Below are positions 11,655 to 19,111 of a stretch of 43,634 nucleotides of DNA, piece after piece. This stretch comes from a virus. The stretch is taken from positions 1 to 43,634 of the IMG/VR virus record IMGVR_UViG_3300043436_001827. One strand, written 5' to 3'. A program made the translations under genes and the position numbers. The stretch's first letter is position 1, and each line of letters opens with the position of its first letter. The notes below the pieces were generated by a model. The model did not search any database, had not been told where the DNA came from, and saw only the letters and a list, made by a program, of their open reading frames with translations.

Positions 11655-13715
11655 ATGCGTCAATCAAAAGACGGTATAGCTCAAAGGGAAATTAAAACGT
11701 CTGAATGGAAACCTTCTCACGCTGAGTTTGATTATCCTAAACCATTTGTAGATTGGATTGATTCCATAAACAGCGGATGGCAAAATAAGATTAGTTTTAA
11801 ACCCTTTGATTTATACTGCGAACAAGCAAGGATCTGGCTAGAAGATGATACTCTCTTAACAGACTTTGAGAACGAAGAGGATCAATACAACTGGCTCGCA
11901 AAAGAAATCCAGAAGTGTAACGACAATACACTATATTTCTGTAACAAGTATGGGTGGATCAAAGAAGATAAAGCCGAAAACGGTATGCTACGCTATCAGG
12001 CGTGGGATGCACAGAGAGTTCTACTATTTTTATTCGACTGCGGTTACTCACTAATGATCGGTAAGGCACGTCAGATTGGTTTTACCACTACGATGTGTCT
12101 TGCAGGAATGAAACGTGTAAACTTAAACAAATCATATTTCATTAAATTTGTTACACACTCTAAAGACAAAGGTGTCGAGATCTTTAGGGATAAAGTTAAA
12201 TGGACATACACCAAGATTCCAGACTACCTAGCGCAAGACGTTAAGAACTGGACTGACCAGGTGATGTCATTTGACAAAAAAGGAGAAAAGAAAGGTCGTG
12301 ACGAAGGTGGTGCATCTCGCTTCCAAGTAGACAGCCCTCAGGTAGATGCTATCAATGGTGGATCTCCATCAGCGGTATTCATCGATGAGATTGGTCTATT
12401 TGACATATTCGGTGAGATGATGCGTGAAGGTCGACCTGCCTTATTTAAGTACAACCCTGAGACTGGCAAAATGACCATGCAGCAACAGTTCTTAGCATGG
12501 GGAACAGGGGGAGAGATGGATAAAGGGGGCTCTGTATTCGAAGCAGAGTTCAAAATGGCTCTTAGTCAGTGGAAGGAAAAAAACTACGAGTATGGAATCA
12601 TACCTTTATTCTTCAACGCCTATGCACGAAGAGGAGTCACAGACGATCACATCAACAACGAACGTAAAGCATACCTTGCATTGGAAGGAACCAAGAAAGG
12701 AGAGGTCGCTAAAGTTCAGTTCCACCAACATTATCCTATCACAATTGACGATATGTTCCTGCGAAAAGCAAGAACGCTCGTTCCGATTCATTATTGTAAC
12801 GAAAGACTGAACAGTATATACGGAAAGGATGTACCAATTGAGTACGGATACTTCGAGCCAATCATGGATATGACCCAACCAACACCTGACTTAATCACTG
12901 AATATAGGATTACAGGTGCAAGATGGATCCCAACATCAGGAAGAGAAGACATATCCACCACAGCAATGGTAGTTCACCATCCACCTGAGAACGAAATATG
13001 GAAGAATCGCTGGTATCAAGGGACTGACCCCATCAACTCTGAGACAGGTCACTCCATGATGTGTAGTGCCATATGGGATGCGCTGACAAATACAGTATCT
13101 TCTGTGGTATTTCACCGTGATCGCAAGTTTAAGTTTACATATCTACAGGTATTGCTACAAAGTTTGTACTACGATCAGCAGAAAAGAGGTGGTATTAAGG
13201 AGCTTGTAGAGAATAACATCGGTGATATGCACGTTGACTTCCAAGAAGTACACGGATTTAAGAATAAATTCACCGCAAACACGCAGTTGCCTGAATATTT
13301 CCAAACTTATGGTGGGAAATGGTTCGGCATTTCCAACAAAGCGAACACAGCACCAAGAATTATTGCAAAAATTGAGGAAATGATTGATGCCTACGGCATC
13401 AATATAGATGTTCCATGGATCTGGGAGCAGCTGAAGACATTTGTCGAGAAAGACCTGAAGAGTTCAACGAGTCATCGCCAAACTAGATATCAGGCTGCAG
13501 ATACGAGATACGATTATGATGATGCCATCTTTGCTATTGGCTTTGCATATATCAATGCACAGTCACACGCTAGGTATGAGCCAGAGAATATCAGGTCACA
13601 AGACAAGGAAACGCACGTAATTACGAAATATGTTCAGTGTAAAGAGACTAACTACAGAATGAAGTTAGCCAAAGTTGACAAAAGGACTGGGAAGGTTCTA
13701 AAAATTTTGAACTAG
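11655..13715 (+). CDS. terL: Terminase large subunit
   Basis: 686 residues, the DNA-packaging motor ATPase and nuclease. The ATPase domain has a Walker-A-like loop GKARQIGFTT at residues 136-145, in the place where many TerL proteins have a variant P-loop, and Walker B with catalytic Glu VFIDEIG (Asp244-Glu245). The C-terminal RNase-H-like nuclease shows the usual acidic residues: WYQGTDPINS (Asp458) and DYDDAIFA (residues 620-626). Length is normal for TerL of crAss-like and related short-tailed phages. It cuts and translocates the genome into the prohead through the portal (gene at 16875). Its last codons overlap the end of the convergent gene at 13698 by 18 nt. Confidence 0.93.
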   Translation: MRQSKDGIAQREIKTSEWKPSHAEFDYPKPFVDWIDSINSGWQNKISFKPFDLYCEQARIWLEDDTLLTDFENEEDQYNWLAKEIQKCNDNTLYFCNKYGWIKEDKAENGMLRYQAWDAQRVLLFLFDCGYSLMIGKARQIGFTTTMCLAGMKRVNLNKSYFIKFVTHSKDKGVEIFRDKVKWTYTKIPDYLAQDVKNWTDQVMSFDKKGEKKGRDEGGASRFQVDSPQVDAINGGSPSAVFIDEIGLFDIFGEMMREGRPALFKYNPETGKMTMQQQFLAWGTGGEMDKGGSVFEAEFKMALSQWKEKNYEYGIIPLFFNAYARRGVTDDHINNERKAYLALEGTKKGEVAKVQFHQHYPITIDDMFLRKARTLVPIHYCNERLNSIYGKDVPIEYGYFEPIMDMTQPTPDLITEYRITGARWIPTSGREDISTTAMVVHHPPENEIWKNRWYQGTDPINSETGHSMMCSAIWDALTNTVSSVVFHRDRKFKFTYLQVLLQSLYYDQQKRGGIKELVENNIGDMHVDFQEVHGFKNKFTANTQLPEYFQTYGGKWFGISNKANTAPRIIAKIEEMIDAYGINIDVPWIWEQLKTFVEKDLKSSTSHRQTRYQAADTRYDYDDAIFAIGFAYINAQSHARYEPENIRSQDKETHVITKYVQCKETNYRMKLAKVDKRTGKVLKILN

Positions 13716-14036
13716 TTTTTTATCTAGGCCTAGTTTTTTATTCTCCCAAACTGTACCATTACGTCCATCAACTTCTACGTTGTATTCACTTATTATAGAA
13801 AGGAATAGTTTAAGTTCTTTTCTATTCATAAGTTTACAAGACATATTCTTGTATCTAGGATACTCTTCAAATACTCCTTTGTTTAGATTAATCCAATAAA
13901 GATGATATTCTGATTTTTTTCTTTGATGCTCAAAAGCTGGATACACAAAAGATTTGAGGATAAAGTGCTGAGTCTTATTTTCTAAAACTTGTTTGAGTTT
14001 ATTACTTGAATAGGCACTAGATGTGCTCATACACAT
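13698..14036 (-). CDS. Hypothetical protein, 112 aa
   Basis: 112 residues, basic, with strands rich in aromatic residues (YHLYWINLNKGVFEEY, MNRKELKLFLSIIS). Nothing diagnostic. The last gene of a three-gene minus-strand island; its start overlaps the end of the nuclease gene, and its end overlaps the TerL stop on the other strand. It may be functionally linked to the nuclease. Confidence 0.7.
   Translation of the reverse strand: MCMSTSSAYSSNKLKQVLENKTQHFILKSFVYPAFEHQRKKSEYHLYWINLNKGVFEEYPRYKNMSCKLMNRKELKLFLSIISEYNVEVDGRNGTVWENKKLGLDKKLVQNF
13710..13739. terminator. Weak bidirectional terminator candidate
   Basis: AACTAG (13710-13715) pairs with CTAGTT (13730-13735), followed by TTTT on the plus strand; the loop includes the palindrome CTAGGCCTAG. 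It sits between TerL and the convergent minus-strand gene. The six-bp stem is weak, so the call is tentative. Confidence 0.45.
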
Positions 14037-14778
14037 TCCAAATTAGGTCGACTTCATCACTTAAATCAAGCGTATCAACCACTTTAAAGGTGTCATTCAC
14101 TTCATTTATCCAACAAATATAGGAATTACCTAATTTAATTTGACAATTTTCTTCGATTATTTTTTTATAGATGCCTAATTGCAAGCTAAACTTTACTAGT
14201 TCACAAGAATCAAGATGCTTTAATGGACCTATCATTTTTTTGTTGTACATTGATTTTGAATCAATCTTCTTGCTAGTCTTATAATCCCATATCTGGAGCT
14301 CTTTAGCTTTTACATTGTAGAATAGTTTGTCTATCATTCCACATATTCCTTTGTCTTTATCTCCTACAACCCATTCCATCTTTATAGGAATAAGTCTTCC
14401 TTTAGCCATAGAGTAGAAGTCTTCAATCATTCCCATTAGGTTTACAGGAATCTCAAGATCAGAATTAGGCGTATAGCATTTCTGACCAAAGCGCATTTCT
14501 GCGTACTTATGTATTTCGGTACCTACAGTTGCTGATCGATCTCTAATGTTCTCCCAATCTTTAAGAACATCAAACATATCTAAGCCGTGTTTCTTTGCAT
14601 ATAAGCTTGCCATTAGCTCTTGATCAAAGATGGGCTCAAAGTTTTTAATCATTGTAGTTACAGAAACACACTCATGACCATCGTACAAGTATTTATGTTC
14701 TTCTTCATGGAATACAATCCCATTGAACTTATCTAGTTTTTCAAATACATCAAACATTCTGTAGCTCCAATTCTTCAA
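14017..14778 (-). CDS. PD-(D/E)XK superfamily nuclease (Cas4/exonuclease-like)
   Basis: 253 residues. The N-terminal opening FHEEEHKYLYDGHECVSVTT is the usual one for phage exonucleases of this superfamily. Motifs follow in order: GTEIHKYAE (His90, Glu94), then MEWVVGDKDKGICGMIDKLF with Glu135 and Asp150, then ELQIWDYKTSKK with Asp165 and Lys167 (the D/E-x-K). A Tyr/Leu-rich helix QLGIYKKIIEEN comes after, matching the final motif. No Cys cluster, so it lacks the iron-sulphur site of Cas4. The role is a DNA exonuclease in recombination, replication or host DNA breakdown. The likely true start is Met8 (14757), which overlaps the upstream stop by 8 nt. Confidence 0.85.
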   Translation of the reverse strand: MKNWSYRMFDVFEKLDKFNGIVFHEEEHKYLYDGHECVSVTTMIKNFEPIFDQELMASLYAKKHGLDMFDVLKDWENIRDRSATVGTEIHKYAEMRFGQKCYTPNSDLEIPVNLMGMIEDFYSMAKGRLIPIKMEWVVGDKDKGICGMIDKLFYNVKAKELQIWDYKTSKKIDSKSMYNKKMIGPLKHLDSCELVKFSLQLGIYKKIIEENCQIKLGNSYICWINEVNDTFKVVDTLDLSDEVDLIWNVYEHI

Positions 14779-15034
14779 TTAATTCCTCAACTAATTTTTC
14801 AGCGATAGCATCGTCATCGGAATATGGTCTGAATCGGTTTGCTAAAAAGTATTCATATGGAGAATTTGCAGGAATCTCTACCTCTGCAAGTTTATATCCA
14901 AGAACCATATGCTGTCTTGCCAACTTTGCCGCATCTACAACCGTGTAAACTGAACCCTTTTTGATCCAAGATGATTTAGGAAATGTACTTGGCATACCTG
15001 AATCATTAACACAAACTACTCTGAAATTTTCCAT
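14750..15034 (-). CDS. Hypothetical protein with structured mRNA leader, 94 aa
   Basis: 94 residues: MENFRVVCVNDSGMPSTFPK then WIKKGSVYTVVDAAKL, an acidic C-terminus EELIEELELQNV. The opening is like many small phage proteins carrying an SH3-like beta barrel (KKGSVYTV). It is preceded by an unusual leader RNA that can form a terminator or pseudoknot, so it is probably expressed under control of RNA structure. First gene of the nuclease island. Confidence 0.7.
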   Translation of the reverse strand: MENFRVVCVNDSGMPSTFPKSSWIKKGSVYTVVDAAKLARQHMVLGYKLAEVEIPANSPYEYFLANRFRPYSDDDAIAEKLVEELIEELELQNV

Positions 15035-15120
15035 AACAAAAAGAAACCCCCCGTAAGATTAGCAGGAAACAGGGGGTTGAAAACCTTTTATCTCTAAAAC
15101 TATGCTGAGTTGCTAATCTC
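15035..15120 (-). promoter_or_regulatory. Leader RNA with potential terminator and pseudoknot
   Basis: On the minus strand, an 86-nt leader starts near 15119, just after a promoter element. GATTAGCA (15118-15111) is complementary to TGCTAATC (15064-15057). CCCCC (15076-15072), inside that loop, is complementary to GGGGGG (15052-15047), outside it, and the latter is followed by TTTCTTTTT. The C:G helix is a rho-independent terminator; the other 8-bp helix invades its loop. Both pairings together make an H-type pseudoknot. This resembles an attenuator or a riboswitch, but matches no class I recognise. Confidence 0.55.
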
Positions 15121-15124
15121 GATA

Positions 15125-15132
15125 CAAACCTA
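15125..15132 (-). promoter_or_regulatory. Promoter element of nuclease island
   Basis: On the minus strand TAGGTTTG matches TAnnTTTG, with TTTG 20 nt further upstream (GAATATTTGGTGG), which fits the Bacteroidota -33/-7 spacing. The transcript would start close to GATTAGCA. Confidence 0.7.
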
Positions 15133-15162
15133 CGAACCTTTTTTCTATCCACCAAATATTCG

Positions 15163-15283
15163 GTGAAAAAATTTAAAGAAAGAAAAAGAAAAATAAGAAA
15201 AGAGAAAAGAGAAAAAAGAAGCAAAAAAGAGAAAAGAGAAAAGAAAAGATTAACTATATATTCGTATATACTACGTATATACT
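15163..15283 (+). repeat. Polypurine tract and spaced CGTATATACT repeat
   Basis: Bases 15172-15248 are nearly all A or G (runs of GAAAAGA). Next come two copies of CGTATATACT (15263-15272 and 15274-15283) spaced 11 bp, one helical turn. They lie between the divergent promoters of the nuclease island and the structural gene. No plausible protein is encoded here. Confidence 0.55.
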
Positions 15284-15350
15284 CACATATACTTAATCAA
15301 AAAGAAAAAGAAAGAAACCCAAACCCAAAATTTTTTATCAATTTTTTGTT

Positions 15351-15358
15351 TATATTTG
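15351..15358 (+). promoter_or_regulatory. TAnnTTTG promoter of abundant structural gene
   Basis: TATATTTG, about 75 nt before the ATG at 15433. This is the only late promoter here with a long leader. Confidence 0.6.
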
Positions 15359-15364
15359 CCGAGT

Positions 15365-15432
15365 ACTATGCACGGTGCATGGTTATTGTTTTAACCACAC
15401 AGACTTAGGTCGGTGTATAATTTTATTTAAAA
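15365..15432 (+). promoter_or_regulatory. Structured 5' leader with three hairpins
   Basis: ATGCA (15368-15372)/TGCAT (15376-15380), GGTTA (15381-15385)/TAACC (15392-15396) and ACAC/GTGT (about 15397-15416) can form three consecutive small hairpins before the ATG. They may protect a highly expressed mRNA from decay. Confidence 0.4.
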
Positions 15433-16245
15433 ATGGCAATTACTTACAAATTACCGGTAATCAATGCTGATTCAGCGTTGATTTTGAACACTCCAGTAGC
15501 GGCTACTGATGTTGTTCTTGCTTCTGGCTTACTTAGCATTAAAGATGAGTCAGGTGCTGTTGCTTTGAAAATCAAAGCTTCTGATCTTTTAGGATTCCGC
15601 TACACTGCTGGAACTGCTGGAACTGCTAACATCGTTGATGTTGCTCTTGCTGCTGTAACATTCCCTGCTGTTGGTGGTGCTAACTTTGCACTTACTATTT
15701 CTGCTCCTTACGCTCAAGCTTTCTTCAGTGGTGGTGTTGAAACTAATGCGGTTTTCCAAGCTCGTACTTACACTGTTGGTACTGATACTACTCCAACTGC
15801 TGCTGAATTAGCTACTGCTTTTGCTGCTGCTATCAATGCTGATATTAATGCTTATTTTTCTGCAACTGTAGTTTCTTCTACAACTGTACGCATCACTTGT
15901 GATAACGCAGGATTTGGTGCTCTTAACGTAGTTGCTCCTATCGGTGCTACTGTTACAGATCAAACTGCATGGGTTGCTCCTGCTGGTACTCCAGCTCAAG
16001 TATTGAATCAAGTAAACGTAGCTACTTACGTTACAGGTGCAAGCTACCAAACTTACCAAATTATTTATAGTAAAGCTATCCGTAGCAACATCGTTAACGG
16101 TCTTGAGGTTTCTAAGCCAGTTACTGCTTTGGTATATCTTGATGCTGCAAATGGTGGTACTGCTGCAACTGTTACAAAATTGACTTCAATCTTGAACGGT
16201 TCTTACACTCCAGTTGCTGACTTCTTAGGTTGTCCAGCTGTATAA
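15433..16245 (+). CDS. Abundant virion structural protein (likely head decoration)
   Basis: 270 residues, very rich in Ala, Thr and Val with alternating beta strands (FALTISAPYAQAFFSGG, TVRITCDNAGFG). A domain with TYTVGTDTTPTAAELATAFA near residues 110-130 is of a kind found in phage structural proteins. Codon choice is strongly biased (GCT, ACT, CTT), matching the capsid gene, and it has its own promoter, leader and terminator. This suggests a protein made in many copies, such as a decoration or cement protein. The family is not recognised, and a tail-tube or fibre role is not excluded. Confidence 0.6.
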   Translation: MAITYKLPVINADSALILNTPVAATDVVLASGLLSIKDESGAVALKIKASDLLGFRYTAGTAGTANIVDVALAAVTFPAVGGANFALTISAPYAQAFFSGGVETNAVFQARTYTVGTDTTPTAAELATAFAAAINADINAYFSATVVSSTTVRITCDNAGFGALNVVAPIGATVTDQTAWVAPAGTPAQVLNQVNVATYVTGASYQTYQIIYSKAIRSNIVNGLEVSKPVTALVYLDAANGGTAATVTKLTSILNGSYTPVADFLGCPAV

Positions 16246-16257
16246 TTAAATTTTAAT

Positions 16258-16265
16258 TATCTTTG
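16258..16265 (+). promoter_or_regulatory. TAnnTTTG promoter overlapping terminator
   Basis: TATCTTTG, immediately before the 5' arm of the next terminator. Expected start is about 16269-16272, inside the arm. Confidence 0.55.
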
Positions 16266-16299
16266 TAGGGTAGGCATTAAATTGTCTACCCTATTTTTT
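16266..16299 (+). terminator. Rho-independent terminator after structural gene
   Basis: TAGGGTAG (16266-16273) pairs with CTACCCTA (16286-16293), 8 bp perfect, 12-nt loop, followed by TTTTTT. It separates the abundant structural gene from the portal unit. Confidence 0.9.
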
Positions 16300-16309
16300 T
16301 ATTACTTTT

Positions 16310-16873
16310 ATGGCAGGAAATGAAGCAGATTTGCAGATTTTTGGAATCGAAGGTGACAACGATTTAAGGTTAGAATACCCTGAATTAGCTGAAATCGAAG
16401 AGTTCAAATCTCTCAAAGCAAAAGAAGTAAGACTCGCTTGGTATCTTGGAAACAGAACAAGTCCAATATACAAGTTGAGCAAAAGAGAAAAGTTATCCAA
16501 GTCGTTAGAGTTAACATACGGCAAGGATTACCACGTGAGAAAAGATCTTGGAGAAATCATAAATGGACATCTCCCAGATTATTTGATCAATGCTATCAGA
16601 AAGATGGAGTCTTTCAATCCTGAGTACAGATTGAGGGCAAAACTGATGACGCAGTATATGTTTGAAGTACTCAACGAAATGATTGTTCTTGACTCTCAAA
16701 CACTTGCGAGCATGGACATTGATGAAAAGAAAAAGTATACTGACTTAGTTGTTAAAGTCAATGATGAGTTACCGAGTATGATTAAAAATCTAGAATCAGC
16801 ATACGGTGCTAAGGTTGTTGAAAGGAAAGCTAAGAAACAGGTTCTTGTTAAAATTAATGACGTATTGAAGTGA
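16310..16873 (+). CDS. Hypothetical protein upstream of portal, 187 aa
   Basis: 187 residues, mostly helical: an acidic N-terminus (NEADLQIFGIEGDNDLRLEY), then KAKEVRLAWYLGNRTSPIYK and a basic C-terminus KAKKQVLVKINDVLK. It starts 11 nt after the terminator T tract and ends one base before the portal ATG. It is a conserved-looking head-module protein; its size and position could fit a small terminase or head-assembly factor, but neither can be proven here. Confidence 0.7.
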   Translation: MAGNEADLQIFGIEGDNDLRLEYPELAEIEEFKSLKAKEVRLAWYLGNRTSPIYKLSKREKLSKSLELTYGKDYHVRKDLGEIINGHLPDYLINAIRKMESFNPEYRLRAKLMTQYMFEVLNEMIVLDSQTLASMDIDEKKKYTDLVVKVNDELPSMIKNLESAYGAKVVERKAKKQVLVKINDVLK

Positions 16874-16874
16874 T

Positions 16875-19079
16875 ATGAGTTATATGTTTAGCACTGGTAG
16901 GTTACGACCTAACAAGTTACAAGGTAAAAAAGACAAAGACTACCACAAAGAATATGCGAAGTTCTGTCTTGCTATTATGAGCAATTACATCTATCGCAGA
17001 TACATTAACAAGTGCTTAATCAACTGGTCCTTCTTCAAGGGACAGGATGGACAATGGATCTTCGAAGAAGATATCGAGGCATTCTTCCTTGATGAGTCAG
17101 GTGATGTTCGTAACCGCCTTAAATGGACAAAGAACGTAATCAAGCCAATGGTACAGCAGTACGTTGGTAATGCAATCCGTTTAGCTTATGATGCTCGTGC
17201 TAATTGCGTATCTGATTTCGTCATTAACAAAAGAGAAGAAGAATTAAAGCAATTAAAAGCATATCAAAAGATTGCAGATAACTTCCCTTTCTTAAAAGAG
17301 ATTATTCAAGAAAATGCACCTGTACTTGATACGGAGCAAGAAACTGAAGAATTATTCTACAATACATTCGTAGAAAATTACGAAAAAGACATCAATAACT
17401 TAATTGAATTCATTGCGAACGAAATTAACATTGATGAGTTAAAAACTCAGATTACACGTAACCTAGCTATTTGCGGTCTTGGTATTTACAAGGGATATGA
17501 AGCAGGAGAAAATTATGCGGCTGAAGCAATTAACCCACTATTCTTTTTGTGGGATATGTCTGCTAAAAAACCTGATTTGACTGATTCTGAGTTTATGGGT
17601 GAGTGGTATTATATGGATACACCATCTATTTTTGAAAGATACCCACACTTGACTAAAGATGAGCGTGAAGCTATCGAGAACTACTCAAATCATACCAACC
17701 AAAACAATATGCATAAAATTGTGAATGGTATTTATACTATTCCTGGTGGTAAAGTTCCTACATACGAAATATACTGGAAAGATGTTGAGAGAAGAGAGTA
17801 TGGATGGGTTATGGATGAGTATGGATATCCTTACTACACGATGATTAATGATTCAAGTAGTAAATACACAGACAAAGACCTAATCGAACCTCAGACTGAA
17901 AAACATAAAGAGGAAATGGGTGGTAAGAAAAAACAAACCATCTATGTCGATATTTTACGTTACTGTATTATGATTCCTCAAGAGGAAATTGGATACGGTG
18001 ACATTGTCCTTGAGTATGGTATTATGCCTTATCAAGAAAAAAATCTTTACGATCCTGCAAACGTAAGATTTCCATACAAATGTTATACTTGGGTTTATGA
18101 TCGTGGAGAGGTTTTAACGCCACTAGATGACGTTATTGATCCTCAAAGGTTCCTTAACCGTACTATATCTGTTATTGAGTCTCAGATGGCAAATATGCGT
18201 GGTAGCGGTACAGTTATTTCTAAATCTGCTGTTGACGATAGAGATGGTGAAGCTGATATTAACAGAAATATTAACTCATCTAAACCAATCTTTGTGGATA
18301 CTGATCGTGTTGGATCGGTTCAGAATGCTATTGGTACTTACGGAACAAACATTGGACCAGGTACACTTCAAATGTTTCAAGTAATTCAAGCTGTTCAGCA
18401 ATCTATTCAGGATGTGACAGGTGTGAATGAAGCTATGACAGGGACTCAAGGTGGTGGTGATGTTCTAGTTGGTGTGGTTGAAGCTCAAATTCAACGTGGA
18501 TCACTTGTACAAGAACCATTCTATTGGGCACTTACTTCTATCTTGCGTCAGGCATACGAGCATATGGCTACAGTTGGTAAGGCTATCTATCACGATAACC
18601 CACGTAAATTAGCAATGATGGTTGGGGATGAAGGTTTATCTAGAATTGAAATCACTAAAGATCACTTGCTTCAAGATTATAGAATCTTTATTAAGCGTTC
18701 TGAAACTCCTGAGCAAGGTGTTAATGCTGCAAATCAATTATTGTTTACATTGCTACAAGCAGGTATGATTGATCAATTAATTTTTGCAAATCTATTTAAT
18801 CGTGCAACACCTGAATTAGTAGCTAGTGCATTACGTCAATACCAACGTGATAAAGCAATGGCTCAACAAATGTCAGATAAAGCAGCGGTTGAAGGCGCAG
18901 CTCAAGGTCGTGCAGCTCAAGCTGATATGTTAGCTCAAGTTCAACAAGACCAAGCTTCTCAACAGCAGCAAGCTATGGATATGGAGAAAATGGTTCATCA
19001 ACAGGAGATGGAAAAAGTTGCATTAAAAGAAGGTGCTAAAACAGAAAGAGATATAATTAAAATGCAGGGATTACAATAA
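16875..19079 (+). CDS. Portal protein
   Basis: 734 residues, located just after TerL and before scaffold and capsid genes, the standard place for a portal. Typical features: N-terminal helices, a core with AINPLFFLWDMSAKKPDLTD, GVNEAMTGTQGGGDVLVGVV near residues 516-535 (the VTGVNEA region of large podovirus/crAss-like portals), and a Gln-rich helical C-terminus (ADMLAQVQQDQASQQQQAM) forming the barrel. Twelve copies should form the packaging and ejection vertex. No frameshift is visible. Confidence 0.85.
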   Translation: MSYMFSTGRLRPNKLQGKKDKDYHKEYAKFCLAIMSNYIYRRYINKCLINWSFFKGQDGQWIFEEDIEAFFLDESGDVRNRLKWTKNVIKPMVQQYVGNAIRLAYDARANCVSDFVINKREEELKQLKAYQKIADNFPFLKEIIQENAPVLDTEQETEELFYNTFVENYEKDINNLIEFIANEINIDELKTQITRNLAICGLGIYKGYEAGENYAAEAINPLFFLWDMSAKKPDLTDSEFMGEWYYMDTPSIFERYPHLTKDEREAIENYSNHTNQNNMHKIVNGIYTIPGGKVPTYEIYWKDVERREYGWVMDEYGYPYYTMINDSSSKYTDKDLIEPQTEKHKEEMGGKKKQTIYVDILRYCIMIPQEEIGYGDIVLEYGIMPYQEKNLYDPANVRFPYKCYTWVYDRGEVLTPLDDVIDPQRFLNRTISVIESQMANMRGSGTVISKSAVDDRDGEADINRNINSSKPIFVDTDRVGSVQNAIGTYGTNIGPGTLQMFQVIQAVQQSIQDVTGVNEAMTGTQGGGDVLVGVVEAQIQRGSLVQEPFYWALTSILRQAYEHMATVGKAIYHDNPRKLAMMVGDEGLSRIEITKDHLLQDYRIFIKRSETPEQGVNAANQLLFTLLQAGMIDQLIFANLFNRATPELVASALRQYQRDKAMAQQMSDKAAVEGAAQGRAAQADMLAQVQQDQASQQQQAMDMEKMVHQQEMEKVALKEGAKTERDIIKMQGLQ

Positions 19080-19092
19080 ATTTGTATTTTTG
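19077..19092 (+). promoter_or_regulatory. Two tandem TAnnTTTG elements
   Basis: TAAATTTG (19077-19084, overlapping the portal stop) followed at once by TATTTTTG (19085-19092). Either could serve the scaffold-capsid unit, whose first ATG is at 19112. Confidence 0.55.
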
Positions 19093-19111
19093 AACCAAAT
19101 AATATATAAAC

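Noticed and set aside
15006-15224. 72-residue minus-strand frame
   Set aside because: It runs across the promoter and leader RNA of the 14750-15034 gene in another frame, so it is a shadow.
15163-15408. 81-residue plus-strand frame
   Set aside because: Its first half is the polypurine tract translated as Lys/Arg/Glu; the frame covers the promoter at 15351.
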